Assembly: GCA_946478845.1 (NCBI GenBank)
Contig: CAMLDI010000051.1
Span: 1-16,750 of the forward strand
Origin: an uncultured Paenibacillaceae bacterium
Lineage (GTDB): Bacteria > Bacillota > Bacilli > Aneurinibacillales > Aneurinibacillaceae
Reading direction: 5' to 3'
DNA length: 16,750 nucleotides
Position numbers and translations under genes: made by a program. The first letter of the stretch is position 1. The number at the start of each line of letters is the position of its first letter. The notes below the pieces were generated by a model. It searched no databases, was not told where the DNA came from, and saw only the letters and a list, made by a program, of their open reading frames with translations. Positions 1-5,876 of this stretch are shown in pieces.

Positions 1-33
1 CCTGGGGTATTATACCTTTTTCATATTAATTAG

Positions 34-76
34 GAGGGCTTTTTCAGTGCCCTCTAATATCCCGGGAGCTTTTTTT
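34..76. terminator. weak hairpin plus T-run at window edge
   Basis: GAGGGC (34-39) and GCCCTC (49-54) form a 6-bp stem with a 9-base loop. A run of seven T lies at 70-76, about 15 bases further on and separated by a CCCGGG palindrome. It could end a plus-strand gene lying left of the window, or sit at the 3' end of the cax transcript. The T-run is not adjacent to the stem, so this is a weak call. Confidence 0.3.
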
Positions 77-82
77 AATTAT

Positions 83-1135
83 TCAAAGGAAATAGAAGGC
101 GGCACCCAGGATGATATATACAGTCATTAATAAAACCCCTTCATACCAATTTGTATTCCCATCTTTAGAAATGGATGAAGCAATAAAAGTTGCTACACCA
201 ATGGCTGCCAACTCATATGGAGTAAAAACTAAATCCATAGGATTGCCAAATATAAGACTGATAAATACAAGTGCAGGTGCGACAAAGAGAGCAATTTGCA
301 AACTGCTTCCTACAGCAATTTCCACAGAAGCTCCAATTTTATTTTTCATTGCCATTAAAATAGCTGCACTGTGTTCTGCGGCATTACCTACAATGGCGAT
401 GACAAAAGCCCCTACGAAAATTTCAGACCATCCTAAACGATGAGCCACCTCTTCAATACTGTGTACTAACCATTCACTGGCAAAAGCCACAAAGATGGTA
501 GCAATAATTAATATTAAAACGGAAAAGGTTTTGCTCCAAACTTTTTCCTCTTCTTCATGAATGGCTGCAACGTCAGAAAGTTCCTCTTTATGGGTAATCA
601 TAGAGAAAATTAACCATAGGAAGTAAGCAAGGATTAATAGGCCAGAAATAACAAGGCTCAGGGTATTTATATGGGTTTTATCCTCGATAGAAGTCATAAA
701 GACTGCAGGGATAAATAAGGCGATAATGGCAAGAAACATTAAAGATGAATTGTGCCCGGCTAAAAAAGAATTGAATTTTTGCACTTTATATTTAAGCCCG
801 CCAGCAAATACACTAAGGCCTAAAACAAGCAAGAGGTTTCCAATAATGGAACCGGTAATACTGGCTTTTACCATATCGAAAAGCCCTTCTTTGATAAGAA
901 AAATTGCGATAATCAATTCTGCCGCATTGCCAAAAGTTGCATTTAGAAAACCCCCAATGCGTTCTCCGGCGTAATGGGCAACGTTTTCTGTTGCTTTTCC
1001 CAATAGGGCAGCAAGAAAAATTATAGAAATAGAAGTAGAAATAAACTGCAGTATTGCAGAATCCGTAAAATAGTGGAAGAAAGCACTTATGGCAGTGGTA
1101 ACGATAATCAACGTAAAAAATAGCTTTTGGTTCAA
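83..1135 (-). CDS. cax: calcium/proton antiporter (Cax/ChaA family)
   Basis: Predicted inner-membrane Ca2+/H+ exchanger of the CaCA superfamily, exporting calcium against the proton gradient. The 350-residue length matches B. subtilis YfkE (ChaA). About eleven hydrophobic segments are visible. The two family signature repeats are present: GNATFGNAAELI in the first half (alpha-1) and GNAAEHSAAI in the second half (alpha-2), with the conserved acidic residue in each. An acidic cytoplasmic stretch (HEEEEK) sits in the central loop, as is typical for the family. The start is TTG (complement of CAA at 1133-1135), preceded by GAGGTG (1144-1149) at 8-base spacing. A sigma-A-like promoter lies just upstream. 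The gene appears to be monocistronic. The family call is firm; ion specificity is inferred from the family. Confidence 0.93.
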   Translation of the reverse strand: MNQKLFFTLIIVTTAISAFFHYFTDSAILQFISTSISIIFLAALLGKATENVAHYAGERIGGFLNATFGNAAELIIAIFLIKEGLFDMVKASITGSIIGNLLLVLGLSVFAGGLKYKVQKFNSFLAGHNSSLMFLAIIALFIPAVFMTSIEDKTHINTLSLVISGLLILAYFLWLIFSMITHKEELSDVAAIHEEEEKVWSKTFSVLILIIATIFVAFASEWLVHSIEEVAHRLGWSEIFVGAFVIAIVGNAAEHSAAILMAMKNKIGASVEIAVGSSLQIALFVAPALVFISLIFGNPMDLVFTPYELAAIGVATFIASSISKDGNTNWYEGVLLMTVYIILGAAFYFL

Positions 1136-1175
1136 ATTGTTTTCACCTCATATCACTTGCTTTTTAACTAGTATA

Positions 1176-1204
1176 AGTGTAAAGAGAGAGGAAAAAAAAT
1201 GCAA
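1176..1204 (-). promoter_or_regulatory. sigma-A-type promoter for cax
   Basis: Read on the minus strand, TTGCAT (1199-1204) and TACACT (1176-1181) are separated by exactly 17 bases. They lie about 40 bases upstream of the TTG start of the antiporter gene. The match to the sigma-A consensus is 4 of 6 at -35 and 4 of 6 at -10, with ideal spacing. Confidence 0.5.
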
Positions 1205-1216
1205 TAAATAATTGCG

Positions 1217-1247
1217 AAGAAAAGGTACGGAGGAGAATCCGTACCTT
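1217..1247 (-). terminator. rho-independent terminator of sleB
   Basis: GGTACGGA (1224-1231) pairs perfectly with TCCGTACC (1238-1245) around a 6-base loop. On the minus strand the stem is followed by TTTTCTT. It begins at the stop codon of sleB and separates it from the downstream cax promoter. Confidence 0.75.
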
Positions 1248-2040
1248 ATTTAGCGAAAATATGTTTTCCAATGGTTTTAATTTGGGGGCGGGACCAGATC
1301 CATTTAGACGTTGCTGTCGCAGGATTAAAATAATAAATCGCTCCATTGGTTGGGTCCCAACCATTAATCGCATCCTGTACCGCTTTTTTTGCAGTTTCAT
1401 TAGGGGTGAGCCATATTTGCCCATCAGCCACAGCTGTAAAGGCGCCAGGTTCAAAAATAACTCCGCTTACCGTGTTGGGAAAAGAGGAGTGTTTTACCCG
1501 ATTTAATATTACAGCAGCCACAGCAACCTGGCCTATATAGGTTTCACCTCTTGATTCACCATAAACCGCATTAGCCATTAATTTAATATCATTCGCTGAA
1601 AATCCATAGTTCGTTGCGGGGAGGCTTCTTGAAGCTCCTGCAGCTGGTGGTGGGGCTGCAGGGGGCCTTGGTGTTGTTGTACTTGGGGGCCTGGGCGTTG
1701 TTGTACCTCCTGGCCTCCAATTTTTCGTGGCAGACCAGAGTTTTAATTTAGTTTTGGGCCCTAGCACTCCATCTATTTTCATACCAAATTCATATTGGAA
1801 ATTTCGTAAGGCCCAGTAACTTCTCCAGCTGAATGTTCCATCTACAGGGCCTGTATAAAATCCAAGGAATTTCAGACGCCCTTGCATTTCTTTGACATCT
1901 GCACCACTTGTCCCAACTTTGACAGTAGCATTGCTAAACACGGGAAGACTGTTGTTGGGTTGAAAATTAGGATTGTTTAAAAAAACTAGCATCATTGAAG
2001 CAATCACAAAGAAAGTCAAAGCAGTTCTTTTCACGTTCAT
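1246..2040 (-). CDS. sleB: spore cortex-lytic enzyme SleB
   Basis: Germination-specific lytic enzyme acting on cortex peptidoglycan (lytic transglycosylase type). The 264 residues comprise an N-terminal Sec-type signal (basic MNVKR, then a hydrophobic stretch), a PG_binding_1 domain (about residues 37-102, with the G-x-V-D-G-T-F-S pattern), a Pro/Thr-rich linker with tandem TTTPRPP repeats (about 108-130), and a C-terminal Hydrolase_2/SleB domain. That domain carries YGESRGE, whose first Glu is the presumed catalytic residue, followed by GQVAVAAVILNR. I start it at ATG 2038-2040 because AGGAGGT lies five bases upstream; an in-frame ATG at 2070 lacks such a site. In Bacillus sleB is normally followed by ypeB; here it is followed by a terminator and cax. 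Expression in the forespore (sigma-G) is expected from the family, but I do not see a convincing sigma-G promoter. Confidence 0.93.
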   Translation of the reverse strand: MNVKRTALTFFVIASMMLVFLNNPNFQPNNSLPVFSNATVKVGTSGADVKEMQGRLKFLGFYTGPVDGTFSWRSYWALRNFQYEFGMKIDGVLGPKTKLKLWSATKNWRPGGTTTPRPPSTTTPRPPAAPPPAAGASRSLPATNYGFSANDIKLMANAVYGESRGETYIGQVAVAAVILNRVKHSSFPNTVSGVIFEPGAFTAVADGQIWLTPNETAKKAVQDAINGWDPTNGAIYYFNPATATSKWIWSRPQIKTIGKHIFAK

Positions 2041-2108
2041 CAGGGACCTCCTGTTCAAATTTGAGGACATTTACCCATATTTTGAACTTATTGAAGGGAA
2101 AACATGTG

Positions 2109-2114
2109 TATAAT
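2109..2114 (+). promoter_or_regulatory. -10 element upstream of arsR-type gene
   Basis: A perfect TATAAT lies 37 bases before the regulator's ATG. The upstream TTGAAC (2082-2087) and TTGAAG (2091-2096) are 21 and 12 bases away, so neither is a properly spaced -35. A promoter needing activator help, or a chance match, remains possible. Confidence 0.35.
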
Positions 2115-2150
2115 GGAAAGAGAAAAGTAGGAAATGATTGGAGAAAAAAG

Positions 2151-2423
2151 ATGGAAGAAAAACTTCAGTGGATGGAAAGGCTTTGTAAAGCCATTGGACA
2201 CCCTATTCGATTAAAAATATTGGATCATCTTTCTAAACAAGAAGGATATTATTGCGGAGATCTTGTGGGGCTGGTGGGTATGGCTCAATCAACGGTTTCC
2301 CATCATTTGAAAATTTTAAAAGATGCCGGTTTAGTTATCACCGAAGAACAAGGCACTTTTGTTTGTTATCGGGTAAACAGGGACCAAATTCTTAAATTAT
2401 CGGAATTATTAAAAGAGTTATAA
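2151..2423 (+). CDS. ArsR/SmtB-family transcriptional regulator
   Basis: A 90-residue winged-helix regulator of the ArsR family, probably a dimeric repressor. The recognition helix region AQSTVSHHLKILKDAGLV (45-62) is typical, as is the N-terminal GHPIRLKIL (16-24). The alpha-3 metal-site region reads YYCGDL (33-38), with one Cys instead of the ELCVCDL pair of arsenic sensors. Other cysteines are C12 and C72, so sensing of arsenite in the classical way is doubtful. A longer in-frame reading from 1995 exists, but ATG 2151 with GGAG at 2140-2143 gives the expected family start. The SDR gene begins 16 bases after its stop, so they probably form one operon, and the SDR product is the likely regulated partner. 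The ligand is unknown. Confidence 0.88.
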   Translation: MEEKLQWMERLCKAIGHPIRLKILDHLSKQEGYYCGDLVGLVGMAQSTVSHHLKILKDAGLVITEEQGTFVCYRVNRDQILKLSELLKEL

Positions 2424-2439
2424 AGAAAGGGAGAGGATC

Positions 2440-3228
2440 ATGAATCAATCTTTAGAGGGACAAGTAGCCCTTATTACAGCAGCCAGTAAAGGATTGGGTT
2501 TTGCCACAGCCCTTCGTCTTGCAGAAGAAGGGGCCCAACTGGCCATTTGCAGTCGGGATGAAATGCGCATTCAGGAAGCTGTGAACATAATTCAAGAAAA
2601 AACGGGACATGTGCCACTAGGGATGCCGGTGGATGTTTCAAATAAAGAAGATGTGGAAAAAATGGTTCATAAAACCATTGATTATTATGGAAGAATCGAT
2701 ATGCTTATGCTCAATGCCGGGGGTCCCCCTGCAGGCAATTTCATGGATTTAAGGGATGAAGACTGGGAAAAAGCCTTTGCTACCAATGTTATGAGTGTGG
2801 TACGCATTATAAGGGAAGTGGTTTCATATATGCGTAAGCAAAGTGGGGGACGAATCGTAGCAATCGCTTCATCTTCTGTCAAAGTTCCCATTCAAGGTCT
2901 TGTTCTTTCTAATGTTATGCGTACAGGGGTAGCAGGATTAATGAAGACATTGTCCATGGAATTGGGCCCAGATGGAATCTTATTAAATACTCTTTGTCCA
3001 GGCCGGGTTGCTACAGATCGTCTGATTGAATTAGACCAGGGGGCTGCTGCAAAACTAGAAGTTCCAATGGAAAAAGTACGGGAGCAGATTTCTAAAGGGA
3101 TTCCATTGGGCCGATATGGAAACCCAGAAGAATTTGCTGAAGCAGCTTTATTTCTTCTCTCACCCAAAAATACCTACATTACTGGAACAACATTAATGGT
3201 AGATGGCGGGATGGTTAATGCATTATAA
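2440..3228 (+). CDS. SDR-family oxidoreductase with SNxxR in place of YxxxK
   Basis: A 262-residue Rossmann-fold enzyme of the classical short-chain dehydrogenase/reductase type, related to FabG-like reductases. Visible features are the cofactor loop TAASKGLG (13-20, with Ala replacing the usual first Gly), D65-V66 after the fourth strand, NAGG (92-95), N116, serines 144-146, CPGRV (186-190) and the C-terminal VDGG. The catalytic YxxxK position reads S157-N-V-M-R161, so Tyr and Lys are replaced by Ser and Arg. I recall a group of bacterial SDRs sharing a similar LSNxxR pattern, so this is probably a subfamily trait and not decay. Substrate and even redox activity are uncertain; FabG-like ketoacyl reduction should not be assumed. 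The ribosome binding site is GGGAGAGG before ATG. It is likely cotranscribed with the upstream ArsR gene. Confidence 0.85.
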   Translation: MNQSLEGQVALITAASKGLGFATALRLAEEGAQLAICSRDEMRIQEAVNIIQEKTGHVPLGMPVDVSNKEDVEKMVHKTIDYYGRIDMLMLNAGGPPAGNFMDLRDEDWEKAFATNVMSVVRIIREVVSYMRKQSGGRIVAIASSSVKVPIQGLVLSNVMRTGVAGLMKTLSMELGPDGILLNTLCPGRVATDRLIELDQGAAAKLEVPMEKVREQISKGIPLGRYGNPEEFAEAALFLLSPKNTYITGTTLMVDGGMVNAL

Positions 3229-3251
3229 ATGGGTAGAATTCAGGAAACAAG

Positions 3252-3280
3252 TTGCCATTGTTTGGGCGAAAGAATAAAAT
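3252..3280 (+). promoter_or_regulatory. sigma-A-type promoter for the Asp23 gene
   Basis: TTGCCA (3252-3257), a 17-base spacer and TAAAAT (3275-3280) match the sigma-A consensus at four and five of six positions. It lies 38 bases upstream of the GTG start, between the SDR gene and the Asp23-family gene, and would make the latter an independent unit. Confidence 0.6.
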
Positions 3281-3318
3281 GATATCAAAGGGATTTGTTT
3301 TTGAAGGAGGGATTTTTA

Positions 3319-3708
3319 GTGGCGGAAGAAATGGATAAAGGTGCAGTTCGCATTGCAGATGATGTTGTCGCTGTTATTGCAAGTATAGCGGCAAATGAAA
3401 CTGAAGGAATTGCAGGAATGTCTGGTGGATTGACTGAAGGATTAGCACGCCGGGTAAGTGGCAAGAACTTTCATAAAGGTGTATTTGTAGAAGTTGGAGA
3501 ATATGAAGCCGCTATAGACCTTCGGGTCATCATTGCTTATGGTGCGAAAATCGATGAGACTTGCCGTACATTACAAAAGAATGTGAAAGAAGCTGTAGAA
3601 TCCATGACGGGTTTACAGGTAGTTGAAATAAATGTAAAAGTGGAAGGCGTAGAGTTTCCTAAAGAAGAAAAAGAAGTAATACTTGAGCCAACAAACCGGG
3701 TTAAATAA
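3319..3708 (+). CDS. Asp23/Gls24 family envelope stress protein
   Basis: A 129-residue protein of the Asp23/Gls24 family (PF03780, formerly DUF322; relatives are B. subtilis YloU and YqhY and Staphylococcus Asp23). The family pattern is clear: V-x-I-A-D-D-V-V-A-x-I-A near the N-terminus, NETEGIAGMSGG, and the C-terminal half ending in V-V-E-I-N-V-K-V-E-G-V. Family members associate with the envelope or with fatty-acid metabolism genes; the biochemical role is poorly defined. I use GTG 3319 because AAGGAGG (3304-3310) lies eight bases upstream; an earlier ATG at 3295 would place the ribosome binding site inside the coding region. The gene has its own promoter and terminator. It is not beside yloV, accC/nusB or amaP/DUF2273 genes, the usual neighbours of characterised relatives. 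Confidence 0.88.
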   Translation: MAEEMDKGAVRIADDVVAVIASIAANETEGIAGMSGGLTEGLARRVSGKNFHKGVFVEVGEYEAAIDLRVIIAYGAKIDETCRTLQKNVKEAVESMTGLQVVEINVKVEGVEFPKEEKEVILEPTNRVK

Positions 3709-3720
3709 AGGATTCTGGGA

Positions 3721-3756
3721 AAAGGCTGCTTAAATGATTGATAGCAGTCTTTTTCC
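3721..3756 (+). terminator. rho-independent terminator after Asp23 gene
   Basis: AAAGGCTGCT (3721-3730) pairs with AGCAGTCTTT (3743-3752), a 10-bp stem with one G-T pair and a 12-base loop. It runs into a T-rich tract (3750-3754). It lies 12 bases after the Asp23 stop codon. Confidence 0.75.
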
Positions 3757-3834
3757 TTTTAGCCAGACAACCAGGTTTTTTTTAATAGAAGAAGTTGAAT
3801 GATTGAATGGGATAGGTTGAAAAGAGGGATAACT

Positions 3835-4041
3835 TTGAGCAGAAGGACAGCAACTATTGTATTCATTGTTTTAGTCATTACTATATTTTTCCTTCTTTCT
3901 AGACAGCTAGATTTCCCTGGATTAACACAAAAAGTAATGTCTGGTGAATGGTTTACTGTACAGTTTTTATATTCAGCAACTTTTACTTCATTTGTGGTCA
4001 TTGGAGTTTTTGTTGTCTTTTATATTATTCGAAAAATGTAG
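3835..4041 (+). CDS. small two-helix membrane protein, unknown
   Basis: A 68-residue protein I do not recognise. It has a basic N-terminus (SRRT), a hydrophobic helix (about residues 5-21), a short polar loop with DFPG, and a second hydrophobic helix (about 43-64) ending in IIRKM. This predicts a two-pass membrane protein with a short loop. I prefer TTG 3835 because GAGGG (3824-3828) lies six bases upstream. An in-frame ATG at 3799 would add twelve residues (starting MIEWDRLKRG) but has only a poor ribosome binding site. It lies between a terminator and a CBS-domain gene 62 bases downstream, possibly in one transcript with it. Confidence 0.6.
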   Translation: MSRRTATIVFIVLVITIFFLLSRQLDFPGLTQKVMSGEWFTVQFLYSATFTSFVVIGVFVVFYIIRKM

Positions 4042-4103
4042 CAGAATATTTTTCCTTCTCTTTGGACAAAGTACAAATGATATTTCAAAGAGGAGGTTTT
4101 TTT

Positions 4104-4556
4104 ATGGAGAAAAAGTTAATCCGTGATTTGATGACTCAGGATGTGGAATCTGTCTTATTAAAAGACAATGTATATGAGGCTGCGGTGATTATGCGTGATA
4201 AAAATGTAGGGGTTGTTCCTGTTGTAGATGAACAAAACCATTGTATTGGGATCATAACCGACCGTGATATTGTCATTCGGGGAATCGCGGCTAAACGTTC
4301 TGGTTCTTTTGCTGTTGAGGGTGTAATGAGTGAAAAGCTGGTAACAGGGACACCGGATATGACTGCAGATCAGGCAGCACAAATCATGGCAAAAGAACAA
4401 GTTCGCCGTCTTCCTATTGTGGAAAATGGCAAGTTAGTGGGAATTGTTTCTATGGCTGACCTGGCTACCCATCAGGAAACGATGGATGAAGCTGGATTTG
4501 CTATTAGCCAGATTTCTGAACCTACTACCCATCATAGCCAGGGCTATCAACAATAG
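4104..4556 (+). CDS. tandem CBS-domain protein, YhcV-like
   Basis: A 150-residue soluble protein made almost entirely of two CBS motifs (about residues 6-62 and 73-128), forming one Bateman module that usually binds adenine nucleotides. Landmarks are VGVVPVVDE and GIITDRDIVIRG in the first motif and VRRLPIVENGKLVGIVSMADLA in the second. Overall it resembles B. subtilis YhcV in length and pattern. The tail (130-150) is polar and rich in His, Ser and Gln. The start ATG 4104 follows GAGGAGG at 4090-4096; a longer in-frame reading from 3948 overlaps the previous gene and is not credible. The protein has no catalytic domain, so it probably senses ligand and signals by contact with partners. The target is unknown. 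Confidence 0.88.
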   Translation: MEKKLIRDLMTQDVESVLLKDNVYEAAVIMRDKNVGVVPVVDEQNHCIGIITDRDIVIRGIAAKRSGSFAVEGVMSEKLVTGTPDMTADQAAQIMAKEQVRRLPIVENGKLVGIVSMADLATHQETMDEAGFAISQISEPTTHHSQGYQQ

Positions 4557-4635
4557 AAATAGGCCAATTGTTCATCTCTCTTCTTTTTTCTCTTACATAG
4601 GATAATGTGGAGACAATTGAAGGAGGGATTAAACA

Positions 4636-4734
4636 ATGGGTTGGGATTTCTTCAATGGTGAATTCGATGAGATACTTTGGATTATTGTCATAATTATTGT
4701 GATCGTGTTAATTTTCAACGGTTTCAATGAATAA
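4636..4734 (+). CDS. 32-residue single-pass membrane peptide
   Basis: ATG 4636 to TAA 4734 encodes 32 residues. An acidic, aromatic N-terminus (MGWDFFNGEFDE) is followed by about 15 almost purely aliphatic residues and a polar end, NGFNE. AAGGAGGG lies at 4619-4627, at good spacing. Size and style recall the small YjcZ/SscA-type sporulation membrane peptides of Bacillales, but it lacks their Gly/Tyr-rich head, so I do not assign it. Upstream, CATAGGATA (4597-4605) fits the CATANNNTA -10 pattern of sigma-E/sigma-K promoters; I see no good -35 partner. A strong hairpin follows eight bases after the stop. The ribosome binding site and terminator make it a credible gene. Confidence 0.65.
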   Translation: MGWDFFNGEFDEILWIIVIIIVIVLIFNGFNE

Positions 4735-4742
4735 TATAAAGA

Positions 4743-4779
4743 AAAGGCGGTACAATGAAAAAACAATTGTACCGCCTTT
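4743..4779. terminator. bidirectional terminator between convergent small genes
   Basis: A perfect 14-bp stem (4743-4756 with 4766-4779; arms AAAGGCGGTACAAT and its complement) encloses a 9-base loop. Plus-strand reading gives a short T tail after GCC; minus-strand reading gives CCTTTTCTTT. It ends the 32-residue gene on the plus strand and overlaps the last codon of the 36-residue gene on the minus strand. Confidence 0.8.
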
Positions 4780-4888
4780 AAATTGTTGGGAACAATGGGA
4801 CAGGGATTTTTTTTTCTCCAAAAAATAGAAGCATCACCAAGATAAAGGCTAAGATAGCTATGGCGAAGGCTTCTCCATCAAAATCCAT
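4778..4888 (-). CDS. 36-residue single-pass membrane peptide
   Basis: ATG (complement of 4886-4888) to TAA (complement of 4778-4780) encodes 36 residues. They are an acidic head (MDFDGE), a hydrophobic helix of about 17 residues, then GEKK and a Pro-rich tail (IPVPLFPTI). The ribosome binding site AAGGAGG directly follows the stop codon of the upstream 98-residue gene on the same strand, which suggests coupled translation. The stop codon overlaps the shared terminator stem. I recognise no family. Like the 32-residue peptide it faces, it has an acidic-aromatic head before one membrane helix, so both may belong to the same class of small spore or envelope peptides; that link is inference. Confidence 0.6.
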   Translation of the reverse strand: MDFDGEAFAIAILAFILVMLLFFGEKKIPVPLFPTI

Positions 4889-4902
4889 CAATTATCCTCC
4901 TT

Positions 4903-5199
4903 TTATTTATTCAATTGATTTTTAAATGCTGTGAATACGTCATCCAGTGTCATTTCTTTGTTATTTTCTAAAAAAGAAGTCAGGTCTTGAACTTTCTTAT
5001 TGTCTTTGGTTTTAAAAGCACCTAAAAGAATGACTTCTAATCCTCCTCTTCGATCTAACTCAACAGAGTCCACGATGAGTTCTCCTGATAGGAGGAGGGC
5101 TGCTGTTATGAACTCCAATTTTTTTGATTTTAAGAGTTGTTCAATGAAAGAAGGAGCTTCTGGATTTTTGCATGGTTTATTTTTTTTATTATTGCCCAT
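4903..5199 (-). CDS. hypothetical 98-residue protein
   Basis: I do not recognise this protein. It has a strongly basic, Asn/Lys-rich head with one Cys (MGNNKKNKPCKN), then a predicted helix (FIEQLLKSKKLEFITAALLL). A mixed segment carries DRRGG and VILLGAFKTKDNKK, and an amphipathic Lys/Glu/Asn-rich tail follows. No signal peptide or clear membrane helix is visible, although AALLLSGELIV is mildly hydrophobic. GGGAGG lies five to six bases before the ATG. It sits 47 bases downstream of the thioesterase gene and 14 bases upstream of the 36-residue gene, all on the minus strand, so the three probably form an operon. The short, charged character would suit a spore-associated protein, but this is a guess. 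Confidence 0.75.
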   Translation of the reverse strand: MGNNKKNKPCKNPEAPSFIEQLLKSKKLEFITAALLLSGELIVDSVELDRRGGLEVILLGAFKTKDNKKVQDLTSFLENNKEMTLDDVFTAFKNQLNK

Positions 5200-5246
5200 A
5201 ATCTCCCTCCCATTATTAATTTATGCAGGGAGAAACGGGTTGGATT

Positions 5247-5732
5247 TTAATGATTTTGTAGAATAAAAAAAGTTCCGCTGGCAGAAAGGACCTTATCCCC
5301 TTTTTCATTTTCAATCAGGCATTCACATACACATAATTGCTTGCCTTTGCGCAACAGGCGAGCGGTAGAAACAAGGGTTTTCCCTTTGCCTGGAGCCAGG
5401 TAATGGACATTCATTTCCACAGTCACCACTTTCTTACCTGTCACTCTTCTTGCTAGTGACCCCATGGTCACATCTGCCAGAGTGGCACTGATTCCCCCAT
5501 GGACGATTTTTAACCCGTTTAACATAAAAGGGGTAATGGGCACCTGAAAACGGTAAGACCCGTCTTCTAAATATTCACTTTCTAATCCTAGAAATCCTGA
5601 CAAATAGGCAGTTTTTCTTTTCCGCATATATTCAATGGCTTGTTTTGTGAGAGCCACAATTTCTCTTTCTTCTTCGCTTCCATCTGTTAATACTTCCTGA
5701 AAAAAATTAAGTAGGTTTTCTTTCTCTGACAT
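5247..5732 (-). CDS. PaaI-type hotdog thioesterase
   Basis: A 161-residue protein with a single hotdog domain (PF03061, PaaI-like), predicted to hydrolyse an acyl-CoA thioester in the cytoplasm. The signature HGGISATLADVTMGS (78-92) carries the conserved His-Gly-Gly and Asp87, the usual active-site acid. The preceding LNG motif and the following TVEMNVHYLAPG strand are also typical. The first 40 residues form a charged helical extension common in Bacillales members. Its ATG has only a modest ribosome binding site (AAGGG about 11 bases upstream). It is divergent from the XPB-like gene and first in a probable minus-strand operon with the 98- and 36-residue genes. Substrate is unknown. Confidence 0.87.
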   Translation of the reverse strand: MSEKENLLNFFQEVLTDGSEEEREIVALTKQAIEYMRKRKTAYLSGFLGLESEYLEDGSYRFQVPITPFMLNGLKIVHGGISATLADVTMGSLARRVTGKKVVTVEMNVHYLAPGKGKTLVSTARLLRKGKQLCVCECLIENEKGDKVLSASGTFFILQNH

Positions 5733-5779
5733 CCTGCTTCTTTCCCTTCTCTTTCCTGATCTTTATTTTTAATGGTATC

Positions 5780-5788
5780 TGGTATTAT
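5780..5788 (+). promoter_or_regulatory. extended -10 promoter for the XPB-like gene
   Basis: TGGTATTAT combines an extended -10 TGn with TATTAT (5783-5788), about 90 bases upstream of the chosen start. The -35 region (CTTTAT/TTTATT) is weak, which is compatible with an extended -10 promoter. If transcription starts here, the earlier in-frame ATG at 5772 cannot be used. Confidence 0.35.
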
Positions 5789-5876
5789 TCTACTACAATT
5801 AAAGAAAAAAAAGCTCTTGTACCTTTGCAACAATCACGGGAAGGGTGGAAATAATATAGAACAAGTAGGAATCTTG

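Noticed and set aside
111..443. Plus-strand reading frame of 110 residues opposite the antiporter
   Set aside because: Lies entirely inside a firmly identified gene on the other strand.
2041..2070. Earlier ATG for SleB (ten extra residues)
   Set aside because: The AGGAGGT ribosome binding site lies between it and ATG 2040, and the signal peptide fits the shorter form.
5772..5876. Upstream in-frame start for the XPB-like protein
   Set aside because: Overlaps the candidate extended -10 promoter, has no good ribosome binding site, and adds a Lys-rich stretch not expected for the family.
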